From NCBI RefSeq assembly GCF_014202425.1, contig NZ_JACHGT010000003.1:248001-312000 (forward strand): a stretch of DNA of 64,000 nucleotides, given 5' to 3'. The notes under the pieces are model-generated. The model made no database searches and was not told the DNA's origin. It saw nothing but the letters and a program-made list of their open reading frames with translations. The position numbers and the translations under genes are program-made. Position 1 is the stretch's first letter. Each line of letters opens with the position of its first letter. The stretch comes from Phytomonospora endophytica. GTDB lineage: Bacteria; Actinomycetota; Actinomycetes; Mycobacteriales; Micromonosporaceae. Shown here piece after piece: positions 9,020 to 17,956 of the stretch.

Positions 9020-10249
9020 TCAGGCCGGCACCGCGTCGAGGCGTTCGTGGTCGGTGTCGACCGCTTCGAGGCTCTGGAGGTGGTGGCGGCGCAGGTACAG
9101 CACGGCGATGGCCACGGCGCAGCAGAGCGCGCCCAGGTAGTAGGGGACGCTGACGTCGATCTCCTCGCCGAGTTTGCTGGCGATGTAGGGCGCGAGGGCA
9201 GCCCCGAGCCACCGGACGAAGTTGTACCCGGCCGAGGCGATCGCGCGCGGGGAGTCGCTGACCTCCATCGCGGCCTCGGTGAACACCGTGTTGTTCACGC
9301 CGATGCCGATGCCGGTCAGGATCGTGAACACGATGATCCCGCCGTGCCCGGACAGGGCGATGCCGACCTGGCAGGCGATCAGGAACGCCAGTGACACGTA
9401 CATCGTCCGCACCGAACCGAGCCTGCGCTGCAGGAAGGGAGCGGCGAAGACCGAGCTGACCGCGACGAGCACGCCCCAGCCGAAGAAGACCGCGCCGATG
9501 CCGTAGGCGCTCATCCCGAGGATGAAGGGGGTGAAGGACAAGACCGTGAAGAACGCGAAGTTGTAGAACAGCGCGGTGATCGCCGTCGTCGACAGGCCCT
9601 TGTGCGCCAGTGCCCGCAGCGGGTCGCTCAGCCGGGCCTTGACCTTGGGCTTGCCGTTCCCGCGCAGGAGCGTCGCGATGAGGACGAACCCGACGGCCAT
9701 GAGCGCGGCCGTGCCGAAGAAGGGATAGCGCCAGTGCCAGTCGCCGAGGAGCGCGCCGATCAGCGGCCCGGCGGAGATGCCGAGGCCGAGCGCGGCCTCG
9801 TAGAGCAGGATCGCCGATTCGGCGCCGCCGCTGGCCGCGCCGACGATGACGGCGAGCGCGGTGGCGACGAACATGGCGTTGCCGAGGCCCCAGCCGGCGC
9901 GGAAGCCGACGAGCTGCGCGACCGATTCCGAGGTCCCCGACAGGGACGCGAAGAGCACGACGAGCGCGAGGCCGGCCAGGAGGGTCCTCTTCGGGCCGAT
10001 CCGGCTCGACACCCAGCCGGTCAGCAGCATCGCCACCGCGGTGACCAGGAAGTAGCTGGTGAACAGCAGCGACACCTGGCTGGGTGTGGCGTCGAGGCCC
10101 TTGGCTATCGAGGGGAGGATCGGGTCGACCAGGCCGATGCCCATGAAGGCGATGACCGCGGCGAAGGCGGTGGCCCACACGGCGGCGGGTTGTTTCAGGA
10201 TGGAGGGTGCTGTTCTCACAGCCGCACCTTCGGGGGCGTGGCTACTCAT
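9020..10249 (-). CDS. MFS drug efflux transporter
   Basis: This 409-residue protein has about 12 hydrophobic helices and the major-facilitator signature after helix 2 (WVSSRIGPKRTLLAG). It resembles DHA1-type efflux pumps that export small toxic compounds by proton antiport. Its start overlaps the end of the upstream MarR gene by 8 bases. This marR-efflux arrangement implies that substrate binding to the repressor induces the pump. Confidence 0.9.
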   Translation of the reverse strand: MSSHAPEGAAVRTAPSILKQPAAVWATAFAAVIAFMGIGLVDPILPSIAKGLDATPSQVSLLFTSYFLVTAVAMLLTGWVSSRIGPKRTLLAGLALVVLFASLSGTSESVAQLVGFRAGWGLGNAMFVATALAVIVGAASGGAESAILLYEAALGLGISAGPLIGALLGDWHWRYPFFGTAALMAVGFVLIATLLRGNGKPKVKARLSDPLRALAHKGLSTTAITALFYNFAFFTVLSFTPFILGMSAYGIGAVFFGWGVLVAVSSVFAAPFLQRRLGSVRTMYVSLAFLIACQVGIALSGHGGIIVFTILTGIGIGVNNTVFTEAAMEVSDSPRAIASAGYNFVRWLGAALAPYIASKLGEEIDVSVPYYLGALCCAVAIAVLYLRRHHLQSLEAVDTDHERLDAVPA

Positions 10250-10682
10250 CGGAGGGGGCTCCTTTGGTCATGCGGGACAGTGCCGGGATCGCGGCCGCGA
10301 TGGCCTCGCGGTCTTCCGGGGTGAGGCCGGAGAGGCGCTCGGTGAGGTAGTCGAGCCGGTGGGCGCGCCCGGTGGCGAGGGCCTCGCGGCCGGCGTCGGT
10401 GAGCGCGACGGTGACCACCCGCGCGTCGGAGGAGTCGCGGCCGCGGATGGCCAGGCCGTCACGTTCGAGCCGGTTGACCTGCGCGGTCATGGTCGGCATC
10501 CGCACGCCGTGCTCGGCCGACAGGTCGCTCATCCGGCGGCTGCCGGTCAGGAGCGAGCCGAGTACGGCCAGCTGGGGCGCGGTGACCGGCAGCTCGGAGC
10601 TCACCCGGCGCAGCAGCAGCACCATGTCGCGCATGAGCTGGTTGACCGCGCCGGCGAGGACGGCGGGCGTTTCGGCGGTCAT
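10242..10682 (-). CDS. MarR-family transcriptional regulator
   Basis: This 146-residue winged-helix repressor has a recognition region around MSDLSAEHGVRMPTMTAQVN and a wing at RGRDSSDARVVTVALTDAG, both typical of MarR proteins. It is the first gene of a two-gene operon with the overlapping efflux transporter gene. Tandem 14-base repeats with dyad symmetry lie just upstream and are its likely operator, so autoregulation is probable. Confidence 0.92.
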   Translation of the reverse strand: MTAETPAVLAGAVNQLMRDMVLLLRRVSSELPVTAPQLAVLGSLLTGSRRMSDLSAEHGVRMPTMTAQVNRLERDGLAIRGRDSSDARVVTVALTDAGREALATGRAHRLDYLTERLSGLTPEDREAIAAAIPALSRMTKGAPSDE

Positions 10683-10702
10683 CGGGACTCCCGGGGCAGA
10701 TA

Positions 10703-10731
10703 CTTAGCTTGACTAACTTAGCTTGGCTAAG
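10703..10731. promoter_or_regulatory. Tandem operator repeats upstream of marR
   Basis: Two copies of CTTAGCTTGRCTAA lie directly end to end. The second contains the perfect dyad TTAGC-TTG-GCTAA; the first has one mismatch. They sit about 20 bases upstream of the MarR start and within the divergent region to the VOC gene, so MarR may control both directions. Confidence 0.75.
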
Positions 10732-10800
10732 CATAGACCCGGACGCGCCGGACCGGCAAACCCCGCGAACCTGTCGCACCCCCTCGCTACCCTCCCGCGC

Positions 10801-11142
10801 ATGACCGCGCGCATCGTGAACCTGACCATCAACACCACCGACCCCCGCGCCCTCGCGGACTGGTGGACGAAGATCGTGGACGGCAAGATCACCCGGGACT
10901 TCGGCGACTTCATCTTCACCGACGCCGGCGCGATCGGCCTGGCCTTCCAGCGCGTCGACGAACGCCCCGGCGGCGGCACCCTGCTGCACCTCGACCTCGC
11001 CACCGAAGACCTCCCCGCCGAGGTGGCCCGCATGCGCGAACTCGGCGCCGAACTCGTCGCCGAAAGAGAAGCCCCCGGTATCAGCTGGACCACTCTGCGC
11101 GACCCCGACGGCAACGAATTCTGCGTCACGCAGAGCCACTGA
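10801..11142 (+). CDS. VOC-family (glyoxalase-like) protein
   Basis: This 113-residue protein has one vicinal-oxygen-chelate unit: MTARIVNLTINTTDPRALAD at the N-terminus and the terminal LRDPDGNEFCV signature. Single-domain VOC proteins include glyoxalases, dioxygenase subunits and antibiotic-binding resistance proteins, and I cannot choose among them. I selected the internal ATG because the upstream extension crosses the marR operator repeats. It is divergent from the marR-efflux operon, so a resistance role is possible. Confidence 0.8.
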   Translation: MTARIVNLTINTTDPRALADWWTKIVDGKITRDFGDFIFTDAGAIGLAFQRVDERPGGGTLLHLDLATEDLPAEVARMRELGAELVAEREAPGISWTTLRDPDGNEFCVTQSH

Positions 11143-11246
11143 GTTCCCCCTGTCACAGACTCGCCCGCGACTGTTGCCGCCGGGGCTTGCGGAGGAGTAG
11201 GACAGTGGGTTGACACATCGTCCCGACGTGCCCGGAGGCACTTGCG

Positions 11247-12017
11247 ATGACCACCATCCTGGTGACCGGCGCGACCGGCCTGCTCGGCCGCTCCCTGCTG
11301 GAACGGCTCAGTGCGCCCGGAACCGAACTGCGCGCACTGAGCCGTCAGGCACGGGAGAACACCGACGGCGTCACCTGGCACGTCAGTGACCTGCACACCG
11401 GCGTCGGTCTCCCCGAAGCCCTCGACGGCGCCGACGTCGTCGTCCACTGCGCCTCCGAACCCGAGATCCCCGGCGCCGACGTCGAATCGACCCGCACCCT
11501 CATCGACGCCGCCGCCGAGGCGGGAAACCCGCACATCGTCTACATCTCCATCGTCGGCATCGACGACATCCCCTACCGCTACTACCGCGACAAGCGCTGC
11601 TGCGAGCGCATGATCCGCGAATCGGGGCTGCCCTGGACGACCCTGCGCACCACGCAGTTCCACCAGTTCATCCCCGTCCTCGTCGACCGCGTCGCCAAAC
11701 TGCCCGTACCACTGCTCGCCGTCCCACGCGGCACCTGCCAGCCCGTCGACGTCGACGACGTCGCCACACGCCTGGCCACCCTCGCGCTCGCCGACCCGGC
11801 CGGCCGCGTCGACGACCTTGGCGGCCCGCAGATCTTCAGCCTGGCCCGCGTCGTACGCGACGAGATGCGCCGCCGCGGTTCGCACCGCCCGGTCGTGTCG
11901 ACCTGGTTCCCCGGCAAGGTCGGCGCGGCGATCGCCGCCGGGCACTGCACCACCCCCGCCCACGCCGGCGGGACCGTGACCTGGGCCCAGTACGTCGACG
12001 GCCGGCGCGGCTTATGA
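11247..12017 (+). CDS. SDR/NmrA-like NAD(P)-binding protein
   Basis: This 256-residue atypical short-chain dehydrogenase has an N-terminal Rossmann motif TGATGLLGRSLLERL. The classical YxxxK pair is not obvious; the region reads YYRDKRCCERM. This places it with NmrA/NAD(P)H-binding redox-sensor or nucleotide-sugar-epimerase-like proteins. GGAGG lies a few bases before the ATG. It is followed after 7 bases by the riboflavin-reductase-like gene and may be the first gene of that operon. Confidence 0.82.
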   Translation: MTTILVTGATGLLGRSLLERLSAPGTELRALSRQARENTDGVTWHVSDLHTGVGLPEALDGADVVVHCASEPEIPGADVESTRTLIDAAAEAGNPHIVYISIVGIDDIPYRYYRDKRCCERMIRESGLPWTTLRTTQFHQFIPVLVDRVAKLPVPLLAVPRGTCQPVDVDDVATRLATLALADPAGRVDDLGGPQIFSLARVVRDEMRRRGSHRPVVSTWFPGKVGAAIAAGHCTTPAHAGGTVTWAQYVDGRRGL

Positions 12018-12024
12018 TCACCCC

Positions 12025-12681
12025 ATGCCGACCGAGCGCCCGTACGTTCTGCTGTCGGCGGCGGTGTCCTTGGACGGGTACCTCGACGACGCCTCGCCGA
12101 AGCGGCTGATCCTGTCGACCCCCGCCGACCTCGACCGCGTGCGCGAGGTCCGGGCCGGAAGCGACGCGATCCTCGTCGGCGCCTCCACCATCCGCCGCGA
12201 CGACCCGGGGCTCACCTCCGGAGAAGGCGGGCGCCAGCCCGTGAAGGTCACCGTGACCGGCACCGGCGACCTCGACCCGAGCGCGCGCTTCTTCACCGTC
12301 GGATCGGCCGAACGGATCGTGTACGCCGCCACCCCCGCGCTGGCGGAGACCCGCAGACGCCTCGACGGGCTGGCCTCCGTCGTCGACGGCGGAACACCCC
12401 TCTCCTGGCCGGGAATCCTCGCCGACCTGCGCCGGCGCGGAGTCGTGCGCCTGATGGTCGAAGGCGGCGGGACCGTCCACACCCAGCTCCTGACCGCCGG
12501 ACTCGTCGACGAGATCCAGCTCGCCGTCGCGCCCTTCTTCGTCGGCGGAGGCGCGGCACCGCGCTTCGTCGGGCCCGGCGAGTTTCCTTTCGGCAAGGAC
12601 CGCCGGATGCGCCTCAGCGAGGTCCGGCAGCTCGACGACATGGCGATCCTTCGATACCACCTCCGCGAGGACGGGACATGA
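12025..12681 (+). CDS. RibD C-terminal-type pyrimidine reductase
   Basis: This 218-residue protein matches the stand-alone reductase domain of RibD/DHFR-like enzymes. It has the N-terminal strand VLLSAAVSLDGYL, the motif DAILVGASTIRRDDPGL, and the NADPH-binding glycine motif MVEGGGTVHTQLL. RibD reductases reduce the ribosyl moiety of the diaminopyrimidine intermediate in riboflavin synthesis. The matching deaminase is a separate gene overlapping by ATGA downstream. Other rib genes are absent nearby, so a riboflavin-like specialised pathway is also possible. Confidence 0.87.
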   Translation: MPTERPYVLLSAAVSLDGYLDDASPKRLILSTPADLDRVREVRAGSDAILVGASTIRRDDPGLTSGEGGRQPVKVTVTGTGDLDPSARFFTVGSAERIVYAATPALAETRRRLDGLASVVDGGTPLSWPGILADLRRRGVVRLMVEGGGTVHTQLLTAGLVDEIQLAVAPFFVGGGAAPRFVGPGEFPFGKDRRMRLSEVRQLDDMAILRYHLREDGT

Positions 12682-13112
12682 GCGACGAGGACCACCTGCG
12701 TGAGGCCGTCCGGCTCGCCTACGCGTGCCCGCCGTCGGCGACCGCGTTCAGTGTCGGCGCCGTCATCGCCACACCAGGTGGGCCCGTCCTGTCCCGTGGG
12801 TACTCCAGGCAGGAAGAGCCGCACGACCATGCCGAGGAGGTCGCGCTCCGGCACGCGCCGCGAGACCTCGCCGGGGCCACCGTCTACAGCTCGCTGGAAC
12901 CCTGCGGGGAACGCGCCTCCCGGCCACTGACCTGCGCGCGGCTCATCATCGCCGCGGGCGTCCGCCGCGTCGTCTACGCCTGGGACGAGCCCTCGCTGTT
13001 CGTGCCGGGCAAAGGCGTCGAGGTCCTGCGCGCGGCGGGCGTCGAGGTCGTCAAGCTCGCCGGGCTGGAGGCCGAGGCGCGCGCGGCCAATGTGCATCTC
13101 TTCGACGAGTAG
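12678..13112 (+). CDS. RibD N-terminal-type pyrimidine deaminase
   Basis: This 144-residue member of the cytidine/deoxycytidylate deaminase fold has the zinc and proton-shuttle motif HDHAEE and the second zinc motif PCGERASRPLTC. The spacing matches the deaminase half of RibD. It overlaps the reductase gene by ATGA, so the two halves that are fused in most RibD proteins are encoded separately here, with the reductase first. They probably work as a complex or by handing over the intermediate. Confidence 0.87.
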   Translation: MSDEDHLREAVRLAYACPPSATAFSVGAVIATPGGPVLSRGYSRQEEPHDHAEEVALRHAPRDLAGATVYSSLEPCGERASRPLTCARLIIAAGVRRVVYAWDEPSLFVPGKGVEVLRAAGVEVVKLAGLEAEARAANVHLFDE

Positions 13113-13126
13113 GGGAAACTGATCAC

Positions 13127-13963
13127 ATGTCGAACCCGCTGATCACCGCCGCTCAGTTGTCGCAGGCGCTGTCGGAGGAACCGCCCCCGGTCATCCTCGA
13201 CGTGCGCTGGTCGCTCAACGGCCCGCCCGGACGCGACGGCTACCTGCTGGGACACCTGCCCGGCGCCGTGTACCTCGACATCGACGCCGACCTCTGCGGA
13301 CCCGCCGGGTCCGCCGGCCGCCACCCGCTCCCGGAACCGGACGCCCTGCAGGAAGTCCTGCGTTCGGCGGGAGTCAGGGAGGACTCGACCGTCGTCGTCT
13401 ACGACGCAGGGGACAACCTCGCCGCCTCGCGCGCCTGGTGGACCCTGCGCTGGGCCGGGCACGCCGACGTGCTGGTCCTCGACGGCGGCATGGCCCGATG
13501 GCTCGCCGCCGATGGAGCCCTGTCGACGGCGACACCCGAACCCGCCCTTGGCGACATCACCGTCCGGGCCGGCGGGATGCCGCTCCTCGACGCCGAAGGC
13601 GCCGCCCGCCTCGCCTCGGAAGGGTTGCTCATCGACGTGCGCGCCCCCGAGCGCTTCCGCGGCGAGACCGAGCCGATCGACCCGGTCGCCGGTCACATCC
13701 CCGGAGCCGTGAACGTCCCCGACGGCCCCAACCTCGCCGAGGACGGCGGCTATCGCACGACCGCCGAACTCCACGCCCGCTACACCCCCCTGGGCGCCGA
13801 GGACCCCGACCTCCCCATCGGTGCCTACTGCGGCTCCGGCATCACCGCGACCCGTACGGCCCTGGCCATGACCGCGGCCGGTCTTCCCACGCCCGCGGTC
13901 TACATCGGATCGTGGAGTAACTGGGTCGCCGACCCGTCCCGGCCGGTGGGTACGGGGGAGTAG
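13127..13963 (+). CDS. Two-domain sulfurtransferase (rhodanese)
   Basis: This 278-residue protein has two rhodanese domains. The N-terminal one (residues 5-130) lacks the active cysteine. The C-terminal one (150-278) has the catalytic loop YCGSGIT with Cys235. The loop resembles 3-mercaptopyruvate and thiosulfate sulfurtransferases, which move sulfane sulfur to cyanide or thiols. The internal ATG was chosen because GGGGAAACTGATC precedes it and it follows the deaminase stop by 14 bases. A perfect terminator hairpin follows the gene. Confidence 0.9.
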   Translation: MSNPLITAAQLSQALSEEPPPVILDVRWSLNGPPGRDGYLLGHLPGAVYLDIDADLCGPAGSAGRHPLPEPDALQEVLRSAGVREDSTVVVYDAGDNLAASRAWWTLRWAGHADVLVLDGGMARWLAADGALSTATPEPALGDITVRAGGMPLLDAEGAARLASEGLLIDVRAPERFRGETEPIDPVAGHIPGAVNVPDGPNLAEDGGYRTTAELHARYTPLGAEDPDLPIGAYCGSGITATRTALAMTAAGLPTPAVYIGSWSNWVADPSRPVGTGE

Positions 13964-13978
13964 GCCCGCGAGAGCTTC

Positions 13979-14012
13979 ACTTCGGCGAGCCCGGCCCCGG
14001 GCTCGCCGAAGT
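13979..14012. terminator. Convergent terminator hairpin
   Basis: A 16-bp perfect stem (ACTTCGGCGAGCCCGG and its complement) has a 2-base centre. It lies between the convergent rhodanese and MFS genes. Confidence 0.85.
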
Positions 14013-14017
14013 TCGTC

Positions 14018-15484
14018 TCACCCCCGCCGCAGCCAGCGCCCCACCGCGAGGGCGCAGGCAGCCAGGACCACCGCCGTGACGCGGTAGCCCGAGGCCATCG
14101 CGTCGGTGAAGGCGTCGAGCACGGCCCTCTTGTCGCCGCCGGCGGCGAGGGCCGCTGCCACCGAGGTCGCCTGGTCGCGGACGCCGGTGGGGAGTCCCGA
14201 GGTGAACGTCGTCGTCATGATCGTTCCGACGACGGCGACGCCGAGGGCGCTGCCGACTTCGCGGGTGGCGCTGTTGAGTCCCGACCCCAGGCCGGCGCGG
14301 TGGTGGGGGACGGCGGCGACGATGGCGGTCGAGAGGGCGGGCAGACACAGTCCCAGTCCGACGGCCATGACGACGAGGTAGACGGCGTAGAGGGGATACG
14401 GCGTCGTGGCGTCGACGAGGGAGAGCAGGCTGAGACCGACGGCGATGGTGAGCATTCCGCCGACGATGACGCGGGCCTGTCCGACGCGGGCGGCGATCGC
14501 GCCGGCCCGTCGCGACACCGCGATCATGGCGATCGCCATGGGCCCGATCGCGATGCCGGTGACGACGGGGGAGTAGTCCTTGACGTACTGGAGGTACTGC
14601 GCGTTGACGAAGAAGACGCCGAACAGCCCGAGGAAGGTCGCGGTCACGCCGAGGGCTCCGGCGCGAAGTCGGGGGTCGCGGAAGTAGCGCGGGTCGACCA
14701 CCGGGTTCTTCGCGCGCAGGGCGTAGACGGTGAAGACGGCCGTGAGCACGGCTGCCACGGCGAACCCGGCGAGCACCTCCGCCGACGCCCAGCCCTTCTC
14801 GGGGCCTTCGATGACTCCGTAGAGCAGGCCGAGGAAGGCCGCGATCAGCAGTCCCGAACCCGGCAGGTCGAGGGGCGTTTCGTGCCGCTCGATCCTCGGC
14901 GCGAGCCGCGCGGTCAGCGTCAGCAGGACGATCGCGGCGGGCGCCACGAGCCAGAAGAGCCCGCGCCAGGACAGGTACTGGAGCACCAGCCCGCCACCGA
15001 CGTTGCCGACGACGCCGGCCGCGCCGGTCGCCGCCGTCCAGGTCGCGATGGCCTGCCCGCGACGGTCCGACGGGAAGGCGTGCACGACGATCGACAAGGT
15101 CGCCGGCATGATCAGCGCGGCTCCGGCGCCGGAGAGGGCGCGGCCGGCGATGAGTACCGGAACGGTCGGTGCGACGGCGGCGAGCACGCAGCCGAGCGCG
15201 AAGACGGCGAGCCCGCCGATCAGCGTGCCTTTGCGGCCGAAGCGGTCGCCGAAGGCCCCGGCGGGGATGAGCAGGCACGCGAAGACGATGACGTAGGCGT
15301 CGACGATCCACAGCAGTCCGCTGCTCGACGGCCGGAGCGCGTCGGCGGCCAGACTCGGCAGCGCCAGGTTGATCGCGGCGACCAGTGCGATGGTCACGAC
15401 CGTGCAGGCCGACATCAGCGCGAGGATCGTGGTGCGCCGGGGATGGCCCGTCTCCGGCGGTTTCAGGGCGGCGTGAACAGACAT
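14018..15484 (-). CDS. MFS transporter, 14-helix DHA2 type
   Basis: This 488-residue exporter has about 14 hydrophobic helices. The motif after helix 2 is GDRFGRKGTLIGG, and motif C-like sequence occurs in helix 5 (GNVGGGLVLQY). It resembles EmrB/QacA-type multidrug exporters. The start is the ATG of MSVHAAL. It is divergent from a LysR regulator with 133 bases between, so the LysR protein probably controls it. Confidence 0.9.
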   Translation of the reverse strand: MSVHAALKPPETGHPRRTTILALMSACTVVTIALVAAINLALPSLAADALRPSSSGLLWIVDAYVIVFACLLIPAGAFGDRFGRKGTLIGGLAVFALGCVLAAVAPTVPVLIAGRALSGAGAALIMPATLSIVVHAFPSDRRGQAIATWTAATGAAGVVGNVGGGLVLQYLSWRGLFWLVAPAAIVLLTLTARLAPRIERHETPLDLPGSGLLIAAFLGLLYGVIEGPEKGWASAEVLAGFAVAAVLTAVFTVYALRAKNPVVDPRYFRDPRLRAGALGVTATFLGLFGVFFVNAQYLQYVKDYSPVVTGIAIGPMAIAMIAVSRRAGAIAARVGQARVIVGGMLTIAVGLSLLSLVDATTPYPLYAVYLVVMAVGLGLCLPALSTAIVAAVPHHRAGLGSGLNSATREVGSALGVAVVGTIMTTTFTSGLPTGVRDQATSVAAALAAGGDKRAVLDAFTDAMASGYRVTAVVLAACALAVGRWLRRG

Positions 15485-15617
15485 GGAGAACCTCTGTGTG
15501 GGGGAACGGGATCGCACCGGCGGGGTACCCGGGCCACGGCGCCGGTGCGTGAGCCCAACGCTAGAAGCCCTCGGAGCTAACGGCAACTGCAGGTTCCGCA
15601 GAGGTAGAGTGCACGCC

Positions 15618-16577
15618 ATGCACTCCAGTCTCGACCTGAATCTCCTCGTCGCGCTGGACGCGCTGCTCGATGAGGGCAGCGTCAACGGCGCCGCCGCGCG
15701 CCTGCACCTGTCGGGTCCCGCGATGAGCCGCGCGCTCGGCCGCGTCCGCAAGGCCCTCGGCGACCCGGTGCTGGTGCGCTCCGGTCGCGCGATGGTCCGC
15801 ACCCCGCACGCCGAGGCGATCCGTGCGGAGGTCCGCGAGCTCGTCTCCCGCACGACCGCGCTCTTCGAACGGCCGCGGCCGCTGGACCTGTCGACCTTGG
15901 AGCGCACCTTCACCGTCCAGGCCGACGACTCGACCTTCGCCGTGGTCGGCGCGCGGCTCCTGACACGGATGAGGGCCGAGGCGCCCGGCGTTTCCCTGCG
16001 CTTCCTCGGCGAGGGGCCGCGCGACAACACCTCGCCCCTGCGCGACGGCACCGCTGACCTGGAGATCGGTGTCGTCGACTCCCCGACGCCGGAGACCCGC
16101 GTCGAGACGCTCGCCGCCGAAGAGAGCGTCGTCGTGGTGCGTCGCGGGCATCCGCTCACCACCGGCGGGCCGGTGACGCTGGCCCGCTACGCGGCCGCCG
16201 AGCACGTCACCGTCTCGCGCCGGGGCATCCTGCACGGCCCGATCGACGCGTTCCTCGGCGAGCGCGGCCTCACCAGGGAGGTCGTCGCCTCGGTCCCGAC
16301 GGCGACGATCGCGCTGCTGATGGTCGCCGGCAGCGACCTCGTCGGCCGTGCCGCCGCGCGTATGCACCGTCCGCTCGTCGAGCGGCTCGGGCTGACCACG
16401 GTCGAGACGCCGCTGGTGCTCCCCGGCCTGGAGATCGCCCAGGCCTGGCATGCGAGGTTCGACGTCGATCCCGCGCACGCGTGGCTGCGCGAGCGCATCC
16501 GCGAGGTCTTCGCCGGGTTGACGGCCGACGGCCCCGGTCCACGTGGGACCGGGGCCGTCGAGACGGTGGTGGGCTAG
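15618..16577 (+). CDS. LysR-family transcriptional regulator
   Basis: This 319-residue protein has an N-terminal winged HTH (DLNLLVALDALLDEGSVNGA followed by SGPAMSRALGRVRKALGDP) and a C-terminal substrate-binding domain. The N-terminus resembles the NodD/PnbR-like subgroup that begins MHSSLDLNLL. It is divergent from the DHA2 exporter gene. The last 17 codons run through a 15-bp hairpin (16526-16560) that looks like a terminator, and the stop overlaps the convergent gene by 4 bases. The Gly/Pro-rich tail is therefore unusual for the family. Confidence 0.88.
   Translation: MHSSLDLNLLVALDALLDEGSVNGAAARLHLSGPAMSRALGRVRKALGDPVLVRSGRAMVRTPHAEAIRAEVRELVSRTTALFERPRPLDLSTLERTFTVQADDSTFAVVGARLLTRMRAEAPGVSLRFLGEGPRDNTSPLRDGTADLEIGVVDSPTPETRVETLAAEESVVVVRRGHPLTTGGPVTLARYAAAEHVTVSRRGILHGPIDAFLGERGLTREVVASVPTATIALLMVAGSDLVGRAAARMHRPLVERLGLTTVETPLVLPGLEIAQAWHARFDVDPAHAWLRERIREVFAGLTADGPGPRGTGAVETVVG
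16526..16560. terminator. Hairpin embedded in the 3' end of the LysR gene
   Basis: The arms CGACGGCCCCGGTCC and GGACCGGGGCCGTCG pair perfectly around ACGTG. It has terminator architecture but lies inside the LysR coding end, 17 bases before its stop, where a convergent gene ends. Confidence 0.65.
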
Positions 16578-17812
16578 TCGCGCTTGTAGCCGACGACCAG
16601 TTCGGTCGCCAGCTGCTCCAGGAACAGCCCGATGTCGGTGATGACGCCGGTGGCCTGCGCGCTGCCGCGGTCGGCGAGCTTGGTGACCGTCGCCGGGTTG
16701 ATGTCGACCGACACCAGCGGTGTCGTGGCGGGCAGGAGGTTGCCGGTCGCGATGGAGTGCAGCATCGTCGCGACCATGATGGCGAAGCCGACCCCGGGAA
16801 GGGCGGCGCGCATCGCGCGCTGCCCGGCGATCACGTCGGTGTAGACGTCGGGGAGGGGGCCGTCGTCGCGGACCGAGCCGACGAGGACGAACTCCTTGCC
16901 GTTGGTGACCATCGAGTGCATGACGCCGCTGGTCAGGACGCCCTGTTCGACGGCCTCACCGATCGAGCCGCAGCGGCGGATCGTGTTGATGGCGCGGATG
17001 TGGTGTTCGTGGCCGTGCGGGACGCCGTGCCCCTGCGAGAGGTCGACACCGAGGGAGGTACCGAACAGGGAGGCCTCGATGTCGTGCGTGGCCAGGGCGT
17101 TGCCGGCGAAGAGGACGTCGACGTAACCATCCTCGACGAGGGCGACCATCGCCGGCGCGGCGCCGGTGTGGACGATCGCGGGACCGCCGACCCAGAGGAT
17201 CTTGCCGCCTTCGGCCTTGACCTCGCGCATCTGCTCGGCGATGCGCCGGACCAGCAGCGCCTGCGGCTTCTCACTGGAGACCTCGCTGGACATGAACTCG
17301 AAGTTCGAGCTGCCCGGGTCGGCGCGCACCGGCGCCGGGAGGGGCTTGACCTTGACGCCGCTGGCACCGCACACGACCTCGTCGTCGCGGCGGATGTCGG
17401 AGACGGCGATGGTGCGCGCGTGCCCGTCGACGATGATGATGCCGCAGTCCATCTCGGGGTTGGCGACGTCGATCCAGGCGCTGTTGAGGCGCACCTGCGT
17501 CGGCAGGTTTGTGGTGGAGTAGAAGTCGTCGGGGAACACACCGTCCGCGGGGGCCGGTCGCAGCAGCACTTCGCCCGGGTCGAGCTGGTTCGTGCCGTGC
17601 GTCTGGAGCCGCATCAGGATCCGCGCCAGCTGCTCGGCGTCTTCGGCGCCGATGGTGAGCTGTGCGTAGCTCTCGTCGGTGTGGGTCCGGCCGACGTCGA
17701 GCTTGTCGATGCGGTAGTCCCCGCCGTATTCGAGCACGTCGTCGAGGATCCGGGCGAAAACGCCGGAGTCGAGGATGTGTCCCCGGACCTCGACTGTCTC
17801 GGTGTGCTTCAC
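16574..17812 (-). CDS. TIGR00300-family protein, probable ornithine cyclodeaminase type
   Basis: This 412-residue protein belongs to the TIGR00300/LOR-SDH-domain family. Recognisable segments are KHTETVEVRGHILDSG at the start, TPLVSVDINPATVTKLADRG near the end, and GNALATHDIEASLFGTSLG in the middle. Archaeal members and the C-terminal half of cyanobacterial AgrE/ArgZ-type proteins are reported to convert L-ornithine to L-proline and ammonia. The GTG start at 17812 follows AGGAGG with 8-base spacing and beats an upstream ATG at 17863. The function here is inferred from family only. It is followed upstream by a P-loop gene on the same strand. Confidence 0.8.
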   Translation of the reverse strand: MKHTETVEVRGHILDSGVFARILDDVLEYGGDYRIDKLDVGRTHTDESYAQLTIGAEDAEQLARILMRLQTHGTNQLDPGEVLLRPAPADGVFPDDFYSTTNLPTQVRLNSAWIDVANPEMDCGIIIVDGHARTIAVSDIRRDDEVVCGASGVKVKPLPAPVRADPGSSNFEFMSSEVSSEKPQALLVRRIAEQMREVKAEGGKILWVGGPAIVHTGAAPAMVALVEDGYVDVLFAGNALATHDIEASLFGTSLGVDLSQGHGVPHGHEHHIRAINTIRRCGSIGEAVEQGVLTSGVMHSMVTNGKEFVLVGSVRDDGPLPDVYTDVIAGQRAMRAALPGVGFAIMVATMLHSIATGNLLPATTPLVSVDINPATVTKLADRGSAQATGVITDIGLFLEQLATELVVGYKRD

Positions 17813-17956
17813 GGAAAATGCCTCCTGCTGCGGTGATGCGCGTGGATCGGCGCTGATCCACACTCAAAGGACGGTAGCCGTCACCGATGATGACGGCCAC
17901 CGTGGGGGCATTTCGAGGTGATTACAGAGCCGGGACTACCGGTTCGGGTGAGGCGG

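Noticed and set aside
16194-16577. Possibility that LysR ends before the hairpin and the rest is intergenic
   Set aside because: No in-frame stop exists before 16577, so the tail is coding as read; the oddity is listed as a finding instead.
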